A DNA stretch of 64,000 nucleotides from Fluviicoccus sp. (GTDB lineage: Bacteria; Pseudomonadota; Gammaproteobacteria; Pseudomonadales; Moraxellaceae). Under the pieces are notes generated by a model that ran no database searches, had not been told where the DNA came from, and was given only the letters and a program-made list of their open reading frames with translations. Of the stretch, positions 1 to 12,107 are shown piece by piece (the first letter of the stretch is position 1; each line of letters opens with the position of its first letter). Made by a program: the position numbers and the translations under genes. The DNA lies in the NCBI RefSeq assembly GCF_030646115.1, contig NZ_JAUSMX010000008.1, positions 62,001 through 126,000 of the forward strand. Direction: 5' to 3'.

Positions 1-927
1 GATTCCGGTTTTGGCCTGAAGGCGAGCCTGCGCCGCACCTGGTTGAACAGCTTGGGCGCGGAATGGCTGACGCAGGGGGAAGTTGGCGAAACCCGTAGCC
101 TGCGCACGGAATTCTTCCAGCCCACGGTGCTGAACGGAGCATTTTTTGTGGCGCCGTGGGGCGATTTGCGTGATGAACCGCGAAATGTGGTGATCGATCA
201 TGAAAAAGTGGTGGGTAATCGCGTCAAGCGGGTAGGTGGTGGGGTCGATTTCGGTTCGGAACTCGACAAGTGGGGGGAGGTGCGCTTTTATCTGAAAGGT
301 GAGCATGTGAAATGGACCTCCGCCTTGCAGACCGTGTTTCCGCTGGTGGGGGAGACCTATACCCAGGCGGGATATGGCCTGAAGCTGATCTATGACCAGC
401 TGGACAGCCCCCGTTTCCCCCGCAGCGGCAATTGGGTGAAGCTGGACGCCTTTACCACCGATACTGGGCTGGGCAGCGACCGCCATTACAGCAAGGTGTC
501 GCTGGACTGGCGTCGCGCCTTTACCGGCGGGCCTTATACCTTGTTCCTGACCGGGCGCGGTGGCAGTGCGCTGGGCAGCACCTTGCCCTATGCCGAGGAA
601 TTCCAGCTGGGCGGCCCCATGAGCCTGTCGGCCTACCGTCCCTCTGAGTTGGCGGGCGACACCTTTTTCCTGACCCGGGTGCTGGGTTACCGGCAGGTGC
701 GGGAGATGCCGCCGGTGCTGGGCGGCGGCGTCTATCTGGGGGTGGTGGCGGAGGCGGGCAATGCCTTGCCGGACACCGAATGGCATAGTGAACTGTTCAG
801 TCATGCTGCCTGGAGTGTGGGCGGTGTGCTGGCGGCGGATACGCGGCTGGGGCCGCTGTACCTGACCCTGGCGCAGGGGAAGGGCGGCCGGCGCGCGGCC
901 AGCCTGACGCTGGGCATCGGCTACTGA
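1..927 (+). CDS. Patatin-like phospholipase / Omp85-type outer-membrane protein, C-terminal part (5' truncated)
   Basis: The reading frame is open from the first base of the window, so this is only the C-terminal part of a longer protein. The visible 308 residues alternate short amphipathic strands and turns as in an outer-membrane beta-barrel and end in Gly-Ile-Gly-Tyr with a terminal aromatic. The segment reading FQLGGPMSLSAYRPSEL (near base 600-655) matches the loop typical of the surface-antigen (D15/Omp85) domain that follows patatin in PlpD-type proteins. PlpD-like proteins are known to be lipases with a 16-strand barrel, but the catalytic patatin domain would lie upstream and is not seen. 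It could instead be a plain Omp85 family member. Confidence 0.7.
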   Translation, partial: DSGFGLKASLRRTWLNSLGAEWLTQGEVGETRSLRTEFFQPTVLNGAFFVAPWGDLRDEPRNVVIDHEKVVGNRVKRVGGGVDFGSELDKWGEVRFYLKGEHVKWTSALQTVFPLVGETYTQAGYGLKLIYDQLDSPRFPRSGNWVKLDAFTTDTGLGSDRHYSKVSLDWRRAFTGGPYTLFLTGRGGSALGSTLPYAEEFQLGGPMSLSAYRPSELAGDTFFLTRVLGYRQVREMPPVLGGGVYLGVVAEAGNALPDTEWHSELFSHAAWSVGGVLAADTRLGPLYLTLAQGKGGRRAASLTLGIGY

Positions 928-1033
928 CCGGTTCTGTCGCTGCGGTGGTCGATCCGGTACTTGGGCTTTGTCTTTTGACCTGCTACATTCCGGAATCACA
1001 CCCATTCAACGTATAAGAAAAGAAGGTTACGGC

Positions 1034-1477
1034 ATGAATCAATTCCAGCTCATGTTGCTGTTCATGGCAACCCGCATGCGTTATCTGGCTTCGCATGACG
1101 CCGGTTTCATGGCCATGCTGCACAACCGCAAGTCGGTGATCCAGTTGCAGACGGCGGATGGCCAGACGGTGCGTTATTTTTCCATCAAGAACCGCCGGGT
1201 CTATTCCCGCGCCAAGGCGCATGCCAAGCCGGATTTCACGCTGACCTTCAAGGATGCCGAATATGCCTTGAAAACCCTGGCCAAGGCTTCGCCGATGGCC
1301 TTCATGAAGGGCATGCAGGCCGGTGATATCAAGATGGAAGGTGATTTCAGCCTGTTGATGTGGTTCAACAACGCCGCCAAGTTCCTGCAACCCAAGCTGC
1401 CGAAGCCGGTGCGGCAGGTGGTGAAGTGGGTGAAGGGGCAGCAGAAGCGGGGGAAGGAAGGGCGCAAGGCGGCTTGA
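1034..1477 (+). CDS. SCP2-like (sterol carrier protein 2 fold) domain protein
   Basis: A 147-residue soluble protein. I start at the ATG at 1034 because a purine-rich AAGAAGG lies about 7 bases upstream; an in-frame start at 968 has no such site. The body (residues 35-125) has the SCP2-like pattern: a strand-rich N-terminal half, a central FTLTFKDAEYALKTLAK stretch and a later GDIKMEGDFSLLMWF segment, where the family carries its lipid-binding cleft. The tail is Lys/Arg rich. The family binds lipids or acyl chains; the ligand here is unknown. It stands alone between the outer-membrane protein and carA. Confidence 0.6.
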   Translation: MNQFQLMLLFMATRMRYLASHDAGFMAMLHNRKSVIQLQTADGQTVRYFSIKNRRVYSRAKAHAKPDFTLTFKDAEYALKTLAKASPMAFMKGMQAGDIKMEGDFSLLMWFNNAAKFLQPKLPKPVRQVVKWVKGQQKRGKEGRKAA

Positions 1478-1540
1478 TCCTGATGGATCGGCTCCATACG
1501 TGCGCCACAGCTTTCCTTTCCACATTCCGGCCGGATTCCT

Positions 1541-1569
1541 CGGAGTGACTCCCCATCAGTGTCACTCCG
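1541..1569. repeat. Perfect 9-bp inverted repeat upstream of carA
   Basis: CGGAGTGAC at 1541-1549 is mirrored by GTCACTCCG at 1561-1569 with an 11-base loop. It lies between the SCP2-like gene and the carA promoter. There is no T-run after it, so it is not an ordinary intrinsic terminator; it may be an operator or a transcript 3'-end stem. Confidence 0.5.
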
Positions 1570-1587
1570 AATTGACGCACGCCGAAT

Positions 1588-1616
1588 TCGACTTTTCCCT
1601 CTCCTTTCTGTAGAAT
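1588..1616 (+). promoter_or_regulatory. Candidate carA promoter
   Basis: TCGACT (1588-1593), 17-base spacer, TAGAAT (1611-1616). The -35 matches four of six sigma70 consensus positions and the -10 five of six. Transcription would begin near 1623, giving a leader of about 140 bases before carA. Confidence 0.45.
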
Positions 1617-1630
1617 CCGCCGCATTTGCA

Positions 1631-1697
1631 AGCGAGAAGATTCAGGGACAGCGGCGATACCCATCACCGTTGAGTCTAGGTCTGTCTCGCTTTTTTG
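1631..1697 (+). terminator. Attenuator-like intrinsic terminator in the carA leader
   Basis: AGCGAGA (1631-1637) pairs with TCTCGCT (1685-1691), and the stem runs straight into six T residues (1691-1696). Just inside, GATTCA (1639-1644) can pair with TGAGTC using one G-U pair. The element lies after the candidate promoter and before the carA start, the position of a transcription attenuator. A Pyr- or Arg-responsive switch would suit carAB, which feeds both pathways, but that role is inference. Confidence 0.45.
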
Positions 1698-1761
1698 CAG
1701 GCGCTGCCCGACACGGCCCTGCAAACGCCTGCGTCTGTCCCAGTTCCGTGCGGAGGTTCTT

Positions 1762-2892
1762 TTGCGTAAGCCCGCCATTCTCGCCCTTGCCGATGGCAGC
1801 ATCTTCCGGGGTATTTCCATTGGTGCCGATAGCAGCACCAGCGGTGAAGTGGTATTCAATACGGCCCTGACCGGCTATCAGGAAATCCTCACCGACCCCT
1901 CCTATTGCCAGCAGATCGTCACCCTGACATACCCGCATATCGGTAATACCGGTATTAATGATGAAGACGCCGAGTCCGCCAAGCCCTGGGCGGCCGGTCT
2001 AATCATTCGCGAACTGTCGATGATTCCCAGCAGTTTCCGCAACCAGGAGTCGCTCAGCGACTACCTGACGCGTCATGGTATCGTCGGTATTGCCGATATC
2101 GACACCCGCCGCCTGACCCGCATCCTGCGTGAAAAAGGCGCGCAGAACGGCTGCATCATGGCCGGTGACAACATAAGTGAAGAAGCCGCGCTGGCCCAGG
2201 CCCGCGCCTTCCCCGGACTGAAGGGCGCCGACCTGGCCAAGGTCGTGTCCGTGACCGAAAGCTATGCCTGGACCGAAGGCAGCTGGCAGCTCGGCAAGGG
2301 CCACGTGACCCCCGCCGAAGCCCCGAAGTTCAAGGTTGTTGCCTATGACTTCGGCGTCAAGCGCAACATCCTGCGCATGTTGGTGGACCGTGGCTGCGAC
2401 GTGACCGTGGTGCCCGCGCAGACCCCGGCGAAAGATGTGCTGGCGCTGAACCCGGACGGCATTTTCCTGTCCAACGGCCCCGGCGACCCCGAGCCCTGCA
2501 CCTACGCCATCGAGGCCATCCGCGCCTTCCTGGAAACCGACATCCCCGTCTTCGGCATCTGCCTTGGCCACCAGCTGCTGGCTCTGGCCTCCGGCGCCAA
2601 GACGCTGAAGATGAAGTTCGGCCACCACGGCGCCAACCACCCGGTGCAGGATCTGGAAACCGGCCGTGTGATGATCACCAGCCAGAACCACGGTTTTGCC
2701 GCCGATGAGGCGACGCTGCCTGCCAACCTGCGCGCCACGCACAAGTCGCTGTTCGACGGCTCGCTGCAGGGCATCCACCGCACCGACAAGCCGGCGTTCA
2801 GCTTCCAGGGTCACCCTGAAGCCAGCCCCGGCCCGCACGATGCGGACGGCCTGTTCGATCACTTCATCGAGCTGGTGCAGGCGCGGAAGTAA
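1762..2892 (+). CDS. carA: Carbamoyl-phosphate synthase small (glutaminase) subunit
   Basis: A 376-residue glutamine amidotransferase that supplies ammonia to CarB for carbamoyl phosphate, the precursor of arginine and pyrimidines. The N-terminal half is the CPSase small-chain domain; the C-terminal half is a class I glutaminase with the nucleophile Cys in [14 protein letters not shown] and a downstream His/Glu in [10 protein letters not shown]. Length is normal. The start is TTG at 1762, five bases after a clean GGAGG, and the protein begins [15 protein letters not shown] as in homologues. It is followed by carB after a 90-base gap holding a hairpin repeat. Confidence 0.97.
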   Translation: MRKPAILALADGSIFRGISIGADSSTSGEVVFNTALTGYQEILTDPSYCQQIVTLTYPHIGNTGINDEDAESAKPWAAGLIIRELSMIPSSFRNQESLSDYLTRHGIVGIADIDTRRLTRILREKGAQNGCIMAGDNISEEAALAQARAFPGLKGADLAKVVSVTESYAWTEGSWQLGKGHVTPAEAPKFKVVAYDFGVKRNILRMLVDRGCDVTVVPAQTPAKDVLALNPDGIFLSNGPGDPEPCTYAIEAIRAFLETDIPVFGICLGHQLLALASGAKTLKMKFGHHGANHPVQDLETGRVMITSQNHGFAADEATLPANLRATHKSLFDGSLQGIHRTDKPAFSFQGHPEASPGPHDADGLFDHFIELVQARK

Positions 2893-2898
2893 AGTTTA

Positions 2899-2936
2899 TA
2901 CCCCTCTCCCCAACCCTCTCCCGTCCCGGGAGAGGG
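2899..2936. repeat. Intergenic palindromic repeat between carA and carB
   Basis: A CT-rich unit (CCCCTCTCCCCAACCCTCTC) leads into a hairpin in which CCCTCTCCCG (2914-2923) pairs with CGGGAGAGGG (2927-2936) around a 3-base loop. Repeats of this type are common between genes in GC-rich Proteobacteria. It could moderate carA/carB ratios as an RNA stem; it has no T-tail. Confidence 0.6.
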
Positions 2937-2982
2937 CGCTTCAAGCGGAAAGGGTTGCGTTAAAAAATCTTAGGGCGGAATC

Positions 2983-6200
<3,218 letters not shown>

Positions 6201-6201
<1 letters not shown>

Positions 6202-6677
6202 TGGTACGCGTACCCATGACCGTCGGCGGGGCGGAAGCCCTGCGCAAGGAACTGGACAACCTCAAGGGAGTGGTGCGTCCGCGCATCACCGCCGCCATCG
6301 CCGAAGCGCGCGCCCACGGCGATCTCAAGGAAAACGCTGAGTACCACGCCGCCCGCGAGCAGCAGAGCTTTGCCGAAGGTCGCATCCAGGAAATCGAGGG
6401 CAAGCTGTCCAATGCCCAGATCATCGACATCTCCAAGATGCCGCAAACCGGCAAGGTGATTTTCGGCGTCACGGTTGATATCGAAAATGTCGGCAATGGC
6501 GAAACCAAGACCTACCAGATCGTCGGCGACGACGAGGCGGATCTGAAGATCGGCAAGATCTCGGTGAATTCACCGATTGCGCGCGGCCTGATCGGCAAGG
6601 AAGAAGGCGACACCGTGGTGATCCAGACGCCCGCCGGCAAGGTGGAGTATGAGATTGCGGAAGTGCGTTACGAGTAA
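6201..6677 (+). CDS. greA: Transcript-cleavage elongation factor GreA
   Basis: A 158-residue protein with the GreA layout: an N-terminal antiparallel coiled coil ([18 protein letters not shown], then [20 protein letters not shown], whose acidic tip reaches the RNA polymerase active site) and a C-terminal FKBP-like domain containing [14 protein letters not shown]. It rescues backtracked RNA polymerase by stimulating RNA cleavage. The ATG overlaps the carB stop by one base and an AAGGAG lies inside the end of carB. The carAB-greA order is conserved in Pseudomonas relatives. A strong terminator follows. Confidence 0.97.
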
Positions 6678-6703
6678 AACGGCAGCGGTTGCGCAACCGG
6701 TTG

Positions 6704-6738
6704 AAGGGCAGGGCGGCAATCCTGCCCTTTTGCTTTTT
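6704..6738 (+). terminator. Intrinsic terminator after greA
   Basis: GGGCAGG (6706-6712) pairs with CCTGCCC (6721-6727) over an 8-base loop and is followed by TTTTGCTTTTTT. This closes the carA-carB-greA transcript. Confidence 0.85.
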
Positions 6739-6813
6739 TGCAGCGGTCATATTCGCGGCGTATATTAGTTCCATCTTGAATTTGAGGATAACGCCCCGGC
6801 GTTGCATGCTCCC

Positions 6814-8121
6814 ATGAGCCTCTTCCAGAACCTGCTGGTCATAGCCTCGCTGATTGTGGTCAGCGCCTTCTTCTCTTTTGCCGAGATCGGCCTGGCTTCG
6901 GCGCGCCGCATCCGCCTGCAGCAGATGGTGGAGGCGGGAGACTTGCGGGCACAGCGGGTGCTGGCACTGCGGGAGCAGCCCGGCATCTTCTTCACGGTGG
7001 TGCAGGTGGCGCTGAACGCCATCGCCATCATGGGCGGCATCGTCGGCGAGCAGGCGCTGTCGCCGCATCTGGCCGCGCAGTTGCACGCACTGTTTGGTCC
7101 GGCCGGCTGGATTGACCAGGCCAGCTTCCTGCTGGCCTTCCTGCTGGTCACCTCGCTGTTCATCGTTTTTGCCGACCTGATGCCCAAGCGGCTGGCCATG
7201 ACCTGGCCGGAGCAGGTGGCGGTGCTGGTGGTGAAGCCGATCGGCTTGAGCCTGATGCTGCTGAAGCCAGTGGTGTTGATGTATGACGGCATCGCCACCG
7301 GCCTGTTCCGGCTGCTGGGCATCCAGATCACCCGTGAGGATCACATCACCTTTGATGATGTCAGCGCCATGGTGGATGCCGGGACCGCGTCTGGCGCCCT
7401 GCACAAGCAGGAACAGCACCTTATTGAAAACGTCTTCGAACTGGATACCCGCACCGTCACCTTCGCCATGACGCCCCGTGAAAGCGTGGTCTTCCTGCGC
7501 CTGCAGGATGATGAAAGCGTGCTGAAGGCGAAGATTTCCGATCATCCGCATTCCCGCTTTGTGGTCTGCGACGACCACGTGGACGCCGTGGTCGGCTTTG
7601 TCGAATCCAAGGACATCCTCAAGCGCACGCTCAACCAGCAAGCCATTTCCCTGAATCGGGAGTTGGTGGTGAAGAACATCCTGGCCATTCCCGACTCGCT
7701 GACGCTGTCCGAGCTGCTGGAACGCTTCAAGGTCACCAATCAGGATTTGGCGCTGATCCTCAACGAATACGCGCTGGTGGTGGGTATCGTCACCCTCAAT
7801 GATGTGATGAAGACGCTGATGGGCGATCTGGTCAGTTCCTTCATTGAGGAGCTGATCGTCAGGCGCGACGAGGTGTCGTGGCTGGTGGACGGCGCGACGC
7901 CGGTGGAGGACGTGAAGCGGGCGCTGGATATCGAGGAGCTGCCGCACGAGGACAATTACCAGACCATCGCCGGCTTCATGATGTACCTGCTGAAGAAAAT
8001 TCCCAAGCGCACCGACAGCATCGAACTGGCGGGCTACAAGTTTGAAGTCGTCGATATCGACAATTACCGTATTGACCAGATTCTGGTGACGAAGCTGCCG
8101 CCCGCCGCGAACGCGAGTTGA
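6814..8121 (+). CDS. CNNM/CBS-domain membrane protein (hemolysin TlyC/CorC-like family)
   Basis: About 435 residues from the ATG at 6814; an in-frame TTG at 6802 would add four. The N-terminal DUF21/CNNM region (about 1-190) has several membrane segments, including LVIASLIVVSAFFSFAEIGL with the family's acidic residue, and FLLAFLLVTSLFIVFADLMP with the conserved PK that follows. A CBS pair (about 205-335) and a small C-terminal CorC/HlyC FAD-type domain (about 345-430) come next. Relatives are proposed to export or sense divalent metal ions, notably magnesium; the hemolysin label is historical. It is monocistronic. Confidence 0.88.
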   Translation: MSLFQNLLVIASLIVVSAFFSFAEIGLASARRIRLQQMVEAGDLRAQRVLALREQPGIFFTVVQVALNAIAIMGGIVGEQALSPHLAAQLHALFGPAGWIDQASFLLAFLLVTSLFIVFADLMPKRLAMTWPEQVAVLVVKPIGLSLMLLKPVVLMYDGIATGLFRLLGIQITREDHITFDDVSAMVDAGTASGALHKQEQHLIENVFELDTRTVTFAMTPRESVVFLRLQDDESVLKAKISDHPHSRFVVCDDHVDAVVGFVESKDILKRTLNQQAISLNRELVVKNILAIPDSLTLSELLERFKVTNQDLALILNEYALVVGIVTLNDVMKTLMGDLVSSFIEELIVRRDEVSWLVDGATPVEDVKRALDIEELPHEDNYQTIAGFMMYLLKKIPKRTDSIELAGYKFEVVDIDNYRIDQILVTKLPPAANAS

Positions 8122-8199
8122 ATGCGAATCATGGTTCAGATTATTGTCGGGGATTCTTTTCCCGACCATCCGTCATTCCACATCGGAGTTCCTTGAACC

Positions 8200-9399
8200 A
8201 TGGATTTCACCCTCTCGCCAGAAATTGAAGATTACCGCCTGCGGGTGCGCGCCTTTGTGGAACAGCAGGTGCTGCCGCTGGAAAAACGTCCTGACGTCTT
8301 TGATGCGCATGAAAACATCCGTGAGGACGTAGTGGCGCAAGTCCGGGCCCTGGCAAAAGCCGAGGGGCTGTGGGCGTTCCAGATGCCGAAGTCGCGGGGC
8401 GGTCAGGGCATTGGCGTCATGGGCATGGCCGCCTGTTATGAAGAAGCGGCGCGTTCGCCCTTCGGGCCGGTGATGTTCAACGCCGCGCCGCCGGACGACG
8501 GCAACATGATCGTGCTGGAAAAACTGCTGAAGACCGAGGCGCTCAAGGAGCGCTGGCTGCAACCGATCATCGACGGCAAGGTGCGCTCGGCCTTTGCCAT
8601 GACCGAACCGGACGGGTGTGGCTCCGACCCTTCGCTGACCTACACCAAGGCCGAGAAACGTGGTGATAAATGGATCATCACCGGCCGCAAGTGGTTCATT
8701 ACCGGCGCGGAAGGGGCGCAACATTTTATCCTGCTGGCGCGCACCTCCGATCACGAGCGCAAGGGGCTCACCGCCTTCCTGTTTGATGCTTCACAACCCG
8801 GCTGGCGCATCGAACGTCGCATTGCCATCATGGGGCCGGAAGAGCACGGCGGTCACTGCGAGATTGTTTTTGAGGGTCTGGAAATTCCCGATGAGAACCG
8901 TTTGCTGGAAGTCGGCGACGGCCTGAAAGTCACGCAAATCCGGCTGGGTACGGCGCGCCTCACCCATTGCATGCGCTGGCTGGGCCTCAGCAAGCGCTGC
9001 CTGGAGGAAGCGGGGGCCTACGTTTCGCAGCGCCAGAGTTTCGGCCAAAAGCTGGCTGAACATGAAGGTGTGCAATGGATGCTGGGCGATGCCGCCAAGG
9101 ATATCCACATCGGCCGGCTGCTGACGATGCAAGCGGCGTGGAAGCTGGATCAGGGCGATTTCGCCCGCACCGACATTTCCATCGCCAAGATCCATGTGGC
9201 GGACACGCTGCAGAAAGCCGCCGACACTGCCATCCAGTTGCTGGGTGCGCGCGGCTACTCCAAGGACACCATGGTTGAGTGGATCTACCGCTACGCCCGG
9301 CAGGCGCGGCTGGTGGACGGCGCCAGTGAAATCCACAAGATGGTGCTGTCGCGGGCCTATCTGGCGGAGGGACAGGACTTCTTCCGCTGGGGCCTGTAG
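8200..9399 (+). CDS. Acyl-CoA dehydrogenase family protein
   Basis: A 399-residue flavoprotein of the acyl-CoA dehydrogenase superfamily. Visible marks are the N-terminal helical domain, the FAD/substrate strand motif AFAMTEPDGCGSDPS (about residues 130-145), the WFITGAEGA segment and the C-terminal helical domain with RQSFGQKLAEHEGVQWML and the late GARGYSKDTMVEWIYRYARQ. Together with DGASEIHKMVLSR this resembles the ACAD10/11-like class acting on longer or branched acyl-CoA. The exact substrate is unknown. A REP palindrome overlaps its stop codon. Confidence 0.9.
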   Translation: MDFTLSPEIEDYRLRVRAFVEQQVLPLEKRPDVFDAHENIREDVVAQVRALAKAEGLWAFQMPKSRGGQGIGVMGMAACYEEAARSPFGPVMFNAAPPDDGNMIVLEKLLKTEALKERWLQPIIDGKVRSAFAMTEPDGCGSDPSLTYTKAEKRGDKWIITGRKWFITGAEGAQHFILLARTSDHERKGLTAFLFDASQPGWRIERRIAIMGPEEHGGHCEIVFEGLEIPDENRLLEVGDGLKVTQIRLGTARLTHCMRWLGLSKRCLEEAGAYVSQRQSFGQKLAEHEGVQWMLGDAAKDIHIGRLLTMQAAWKLDQGDFARTDISIAKIHVADTLQKAADTAIQLLGARGYSKDTMVEWIYRYARQARLVDGASEIHKMVLSRAYLAEGQDFFRWGL

Positions 9400-9419
9400 G
9401 TCGGGCTTCAGCCCGACAC
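9396..9419. repeat. REP-type palindrome (copy 1)
   Basis: GTAGGTCGGGCTTCAGCCCG followed by ACAC forms a compact hairpin (GTCGGGCT/AGCCCGAC). Its first bases overlap the TAG stop of the acyl-CoA dehydrogenase gene. The same unit recurs at 17187-17210 and, inverted, at 17256-17278. Confidence 0.8.
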
Positions 9420-9509
9420 GGCTTGAGCCGAGGATGGAAGGATTGTCTTTAATAAGGAGCTTCTGTAGTCTGTGCGGTAAATAATGCTTGTTAATAAAAG
9501 GAATTTCGC

Positions 9510-10724
9510 ATGCTCCGCACAATGAGTTACCTCGTTGGCCTGATGCTGTTGGTGATGGTCTGGCTGCATTTTCAGCATCGCCCAGCAGCGCTTGCAACGT
9601 CCGCCCAAACAAGCTTCACTCCGGCGGTGCAGACGCTCTCCGGTGTCATATCCGCCGGCAGGTACCAGGTGCTGGTGCTTGACCATATCGGCAGTCTCCA
9701 CGGCTGGGGCAAACTCGATCTTCCCGATGTCAAAAAAACCTCACTGCCGCATGCCATCCCGACCACCGGTGACTGGCGTTATATCCATGCCGGGAGCTAT
9801 ACCGTTTATGGCATTGACAGCGACAAACACCTTTGGCGCTGGTCGCTTGGCGGCTCCAACCGTCGGGAAGACGGCGGCATGAGGTCTGACACTCCTTTCC
9901 GGCAGGTTTTCGGCGAACGCCAGTGGCGTAAGGTTGAGGAGCATTGGCGGCTGGGCGTCGGCGTTGATGGTCTGGACAAACTCTGGGTGTGGGCGGAAGA
10001 AGCCTATGACTGGACTGACCCTGTCCTGCAAGAAAATGGCGCACCCCGCCTGTTTCCGGCAGGAGATGGAGGACTTGACTGGCGCGATATCTGCGTCGGT
10101 CAGGGCATGTTCTATGCTGTGGACAGCCACGGCGGGCTATGGCGCAGCAACCTGCCCAAGGACAGCTTCAAGCACATTTTGGCCAAGGATGAGCGGGATG
10201 GCGGCGTGATGCCTGACCGTCTGCCGCTGACGCAAATCAAGGCAGACACCCGGTTCAGCCGGGTCTTTTGCCGTGAAAATACCTACCATGTCCTGGCGCT
10301 GGATGAAGACCATTACCTGTGGGGGTTTGGCAGTACCTCCTTTGGTGAGTTGGGTACCGGCGAGCGCAATCTGAAGATTGCCGAAACCGGCATTCGGCGG
10401 CTCAACGAGATGCAGTGGCTGGAGATAGCCATTGCACCGCAAACCACCTACGGCATCCAGGCGGACGGTTCGCTGTGGGCCTGGGGGCAGAACGGTGCGG
10501 TGGATGGCAAGTCGCATTATGCCCCATCGCTGGTGGACAACAGCCGCAGCTGGATTGCCATCGCGGCCGGTTATCGCAATGCCGCTGCCCTGACAGAGGA
10601 CGGCAAGCTCCACACCTGGGGTGAGAATATCGAAGGGGTTCTCGGCACCGGGGACTATCCGGAATCACGCACATTGCCGGCGGTGGTTGAAAGTGACATT
10701 TCCTGGAAATCGGGGGGGAAATAA
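9510..10724 (+). CDS. Exported RCC1-repeat (beta-propeller) protein
   Basis: 404 residues with an N-terminal hydrophobic segment (SYLVGLMLLVMVWLHF) that should act as a signal anchor or signal peptide. The rest carries RCC1-like repeats, with Gly-rich Trp-Gly signatures such as LWGFGSTSFGELGTGERN, LWAWGQNGAVDG and HTWGENIEGVLGTGDY. RCC1 folds are seven-bladed propellers; bacterial exported versions are mostly uncharacterised and thought to bind proteins. An AAGGA precedes the ATG by about 7 bases. The next gene overlaps its stop codon by one base, so the two are probably made together. Confidence 0.75.
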   Translation: MLRTMSYLVGLMLLVMVWLHFQHRPAALATSAQTSFTPAVQTLSGVISAGRYQVLVLDHIGSLHGWGKLDLPDVKKTSLPHAIPTTGDWRYIHAGSYTVYGIDSDKHLWRWSLGGSNRREDGGMRSDTPFRQVFGERQWRKVEEHWRLGVGVDGLDKLWVWAEEAYDWTDPVLQENGAPRLFPAGDGGLDWRDICVGQGMFYAVDSHGGLWRSNLPKDSFKHILAKDERDGGVMPDRLPLTQIKADTRFSRVFCRENTYHVLALDEDHYLWGFGSTSFGELGTGERNLKIAETGIRRLNEMQWLEIAIAPQTTYGIQADGSLWAWGQNGAVDGKSHYAPSLVDNSRSWIAIAAGYRNAAALTEDGKLHTWGENIEGVLGTGDYPESRTLPAVVESDISWKSGGK

Positions 10725-11500
10725 TGCAGCTGGTTTCACGCGTGGTATTCACCGGCATCGTGGTCGGGATGTTCTGGGGCGGCAAGCACATGATGGAAAA
10801 GCAGGTTGTGGACAGCAAGTTGCCGGTAGTCGAGCAGGCATTGTCCAGGATGCTGGTTGAGAACGAGAGAAGCGTCTGCGTGGAAGGCGGCCCCTTTCCC
10901 TATAACACCCGCCAGGGTGGATCGCATTGGGTCAGCCGTTACGATGGTTCCCTGGAATGCAGGGCGGGCTCATCCCTGGGTTGCCCGAAGTGCGAGGAGT
11001 TGTATCAGGTTGGCCTGCTCGACAAGGATACTGAAAGCTATTCGGATGACGAAGGCAACTACGGCACCACGGTGACATTCCGCCTGACAGATAAGGGCAA
11101 AGGCCTGTATTACTCGGATATCCATGACCGCTCCGTGGGTTTCAGCTTTCCCTGCACGCCGGGTGAAACCAAATCCGATGAAGGTTCGGGTGAAGCGCGT
11201 CACCGGCCGGGCTTTTGTTTTGCCAAGGGCATCCGCTTGAACAAGATTGAGGAGATGCAGCAGCCGCAAAAGCTCAACAATACCGTGATGATGGGGGTGC
11301 GTTATGTGCCGGAAGCTGTTTCGCCCAGTGAAGTCCTCTTTGATCCGCGCATGAAGGCCGTACTGGGCGTGGTGCCCAAGCGAGGCAACCCTGCGCTGTA
11401 CCCGACGGTGACCACCACGGCCATCTTTGCCCCCGGCGGCAAGGAGGTGATGGAATTTGACGGTGGAATTCGCTACGGGAAATGGATTAACACACCCTGA
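10724..11500 (+). CDS. Membrane-anchored protein of unknown function, partner of the RCC1 protein
   Basis: 258 residues; its ATG overlaps the stop of the RCC1 gene. An N-terminal hydrophobic helix (about residues 3-19) suggests membrane anchoring with a periplasmic body. The body has several cysteines (CVEGG, LECRAG, GCPKCEELY, FPCTPG, FCFAKG) that could form disulphides. The stretch GLLDKDTES followed by FRLTDKGKGLYY resembles a winged-helix wing, but with a membrane anchor I would not call it a regulator. I do not recognise the family. Confidence 0.55.
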   Translation: MQLVSRVVFTGIVVGMFWGGKHMMEKQVVDSKLPVVEQALSRMLVENERSVCVEGGPFPYNTRQGGSHWVSRYDGSLECRAGSSLGCPKCEELYQVGLLDKDTESYSDDEGNYGTTVTFRLTDKGKGLYYSDIHDRSVGFSFPCTPGETKSDEGSGEARHRPGFCFAKGIRLNKIEEMQQPQKLNNTVMMGVRYVPEAVSPSEVLFDPRMKAVLGVVPKRGNPALYPTVTTTAIFAPGGKEVMEFDGGIRYGKWINTP

Positions 11501-11642
11501 CCAGCTACCTTAGCCTGACCTGCAGCCACAGGTACTCCGCCTGAAAGCTTGTTCCAGTACGAGGCCTGTCATATACGGCTTGTCATTCCGGGGAAGGGCG
11601 GGGCAGAATCGCCCCATCTTTTCCCGATATTGACAACCCGCC

Positions 11643-12107
11643 ATGCACTGCCCCTTTTGCCGCGCTCCCGATACCAAGGTCATCGACTCCCGTCTGGTCG
11701 CAGAAGGCGAGCAGGTGCGCCGCCGCCGCGAATGCGTGGTCTGCAACGAACGCTTCACCACCTTTGAAACCGCCGAACTGGTGACACCGCGCGTCATCAA
11801 GTCCGACGGCAGCCGCGTGCCGTTTGACGAGGAAAAACTCCGCCGCAGCATGCTTCACGCCCTGCAGAAGCGTCCGGTCAGCATTGAACAGATCGACAGC
11901 GCCCTGCAACACATCCTGCACCAGTTGCGCGCCACCGGCGAACGCGAGGTCAAGTCGCGGCTGATAGGCGAGCTGGTGATGGAGGCCTTGCGGCAACTGG
12001 ATCAGGTGGCCTATGTCCGTTTCGCCTCGGTCTATCGTGACTTCAAGGATGTGGCGGCGTTCATGGTTGAAATCGATCGCCTCAACGCCCCGGATGATGC
12101 CCCGTGA
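11643..12107 (+). CDS. nrdR: Transcriptional repressor NrdR
   Basis: 154 residues, the normal length. An N-terminal zinc ribbon ([17 protein letters not shown], then [17 protein letters not shown]) supplies four Cys and the DNA-binding Arg cluster; the rest is an ATP-cone domain (about 49-139) that senses ATP/dATP. NrdR represses ribonucleotide reductase genes when dATP is high. It starts the riboflavin cluster here, as in many Proteobacteria. Its TGA overlaps the GTG start of ribD. Confidence 0.97.
   Translation: MHCPFCRAPDTKVIDSRLVAEGEQVRRRRECVVCNERFTTFETAELVTPRVIKSDGSRVPFDEEKLRRSMLHALQKRPVSIEQIDSALQHILHQLRATGEREVKSRLIGELVMEALRQLDQVAYVRFASVYRDFKDVAAFMVEIDRLNAPDDAP

Noticed and set aside
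1626-1673. Arginine-rich leader peptide for carA
   Set aside because: Frame TTG to TGA has four Arg in 15 codons, but the start falls about 3 bases after the predicted RNA 5' end and has no ribosome site; mentioned only as a possibility.
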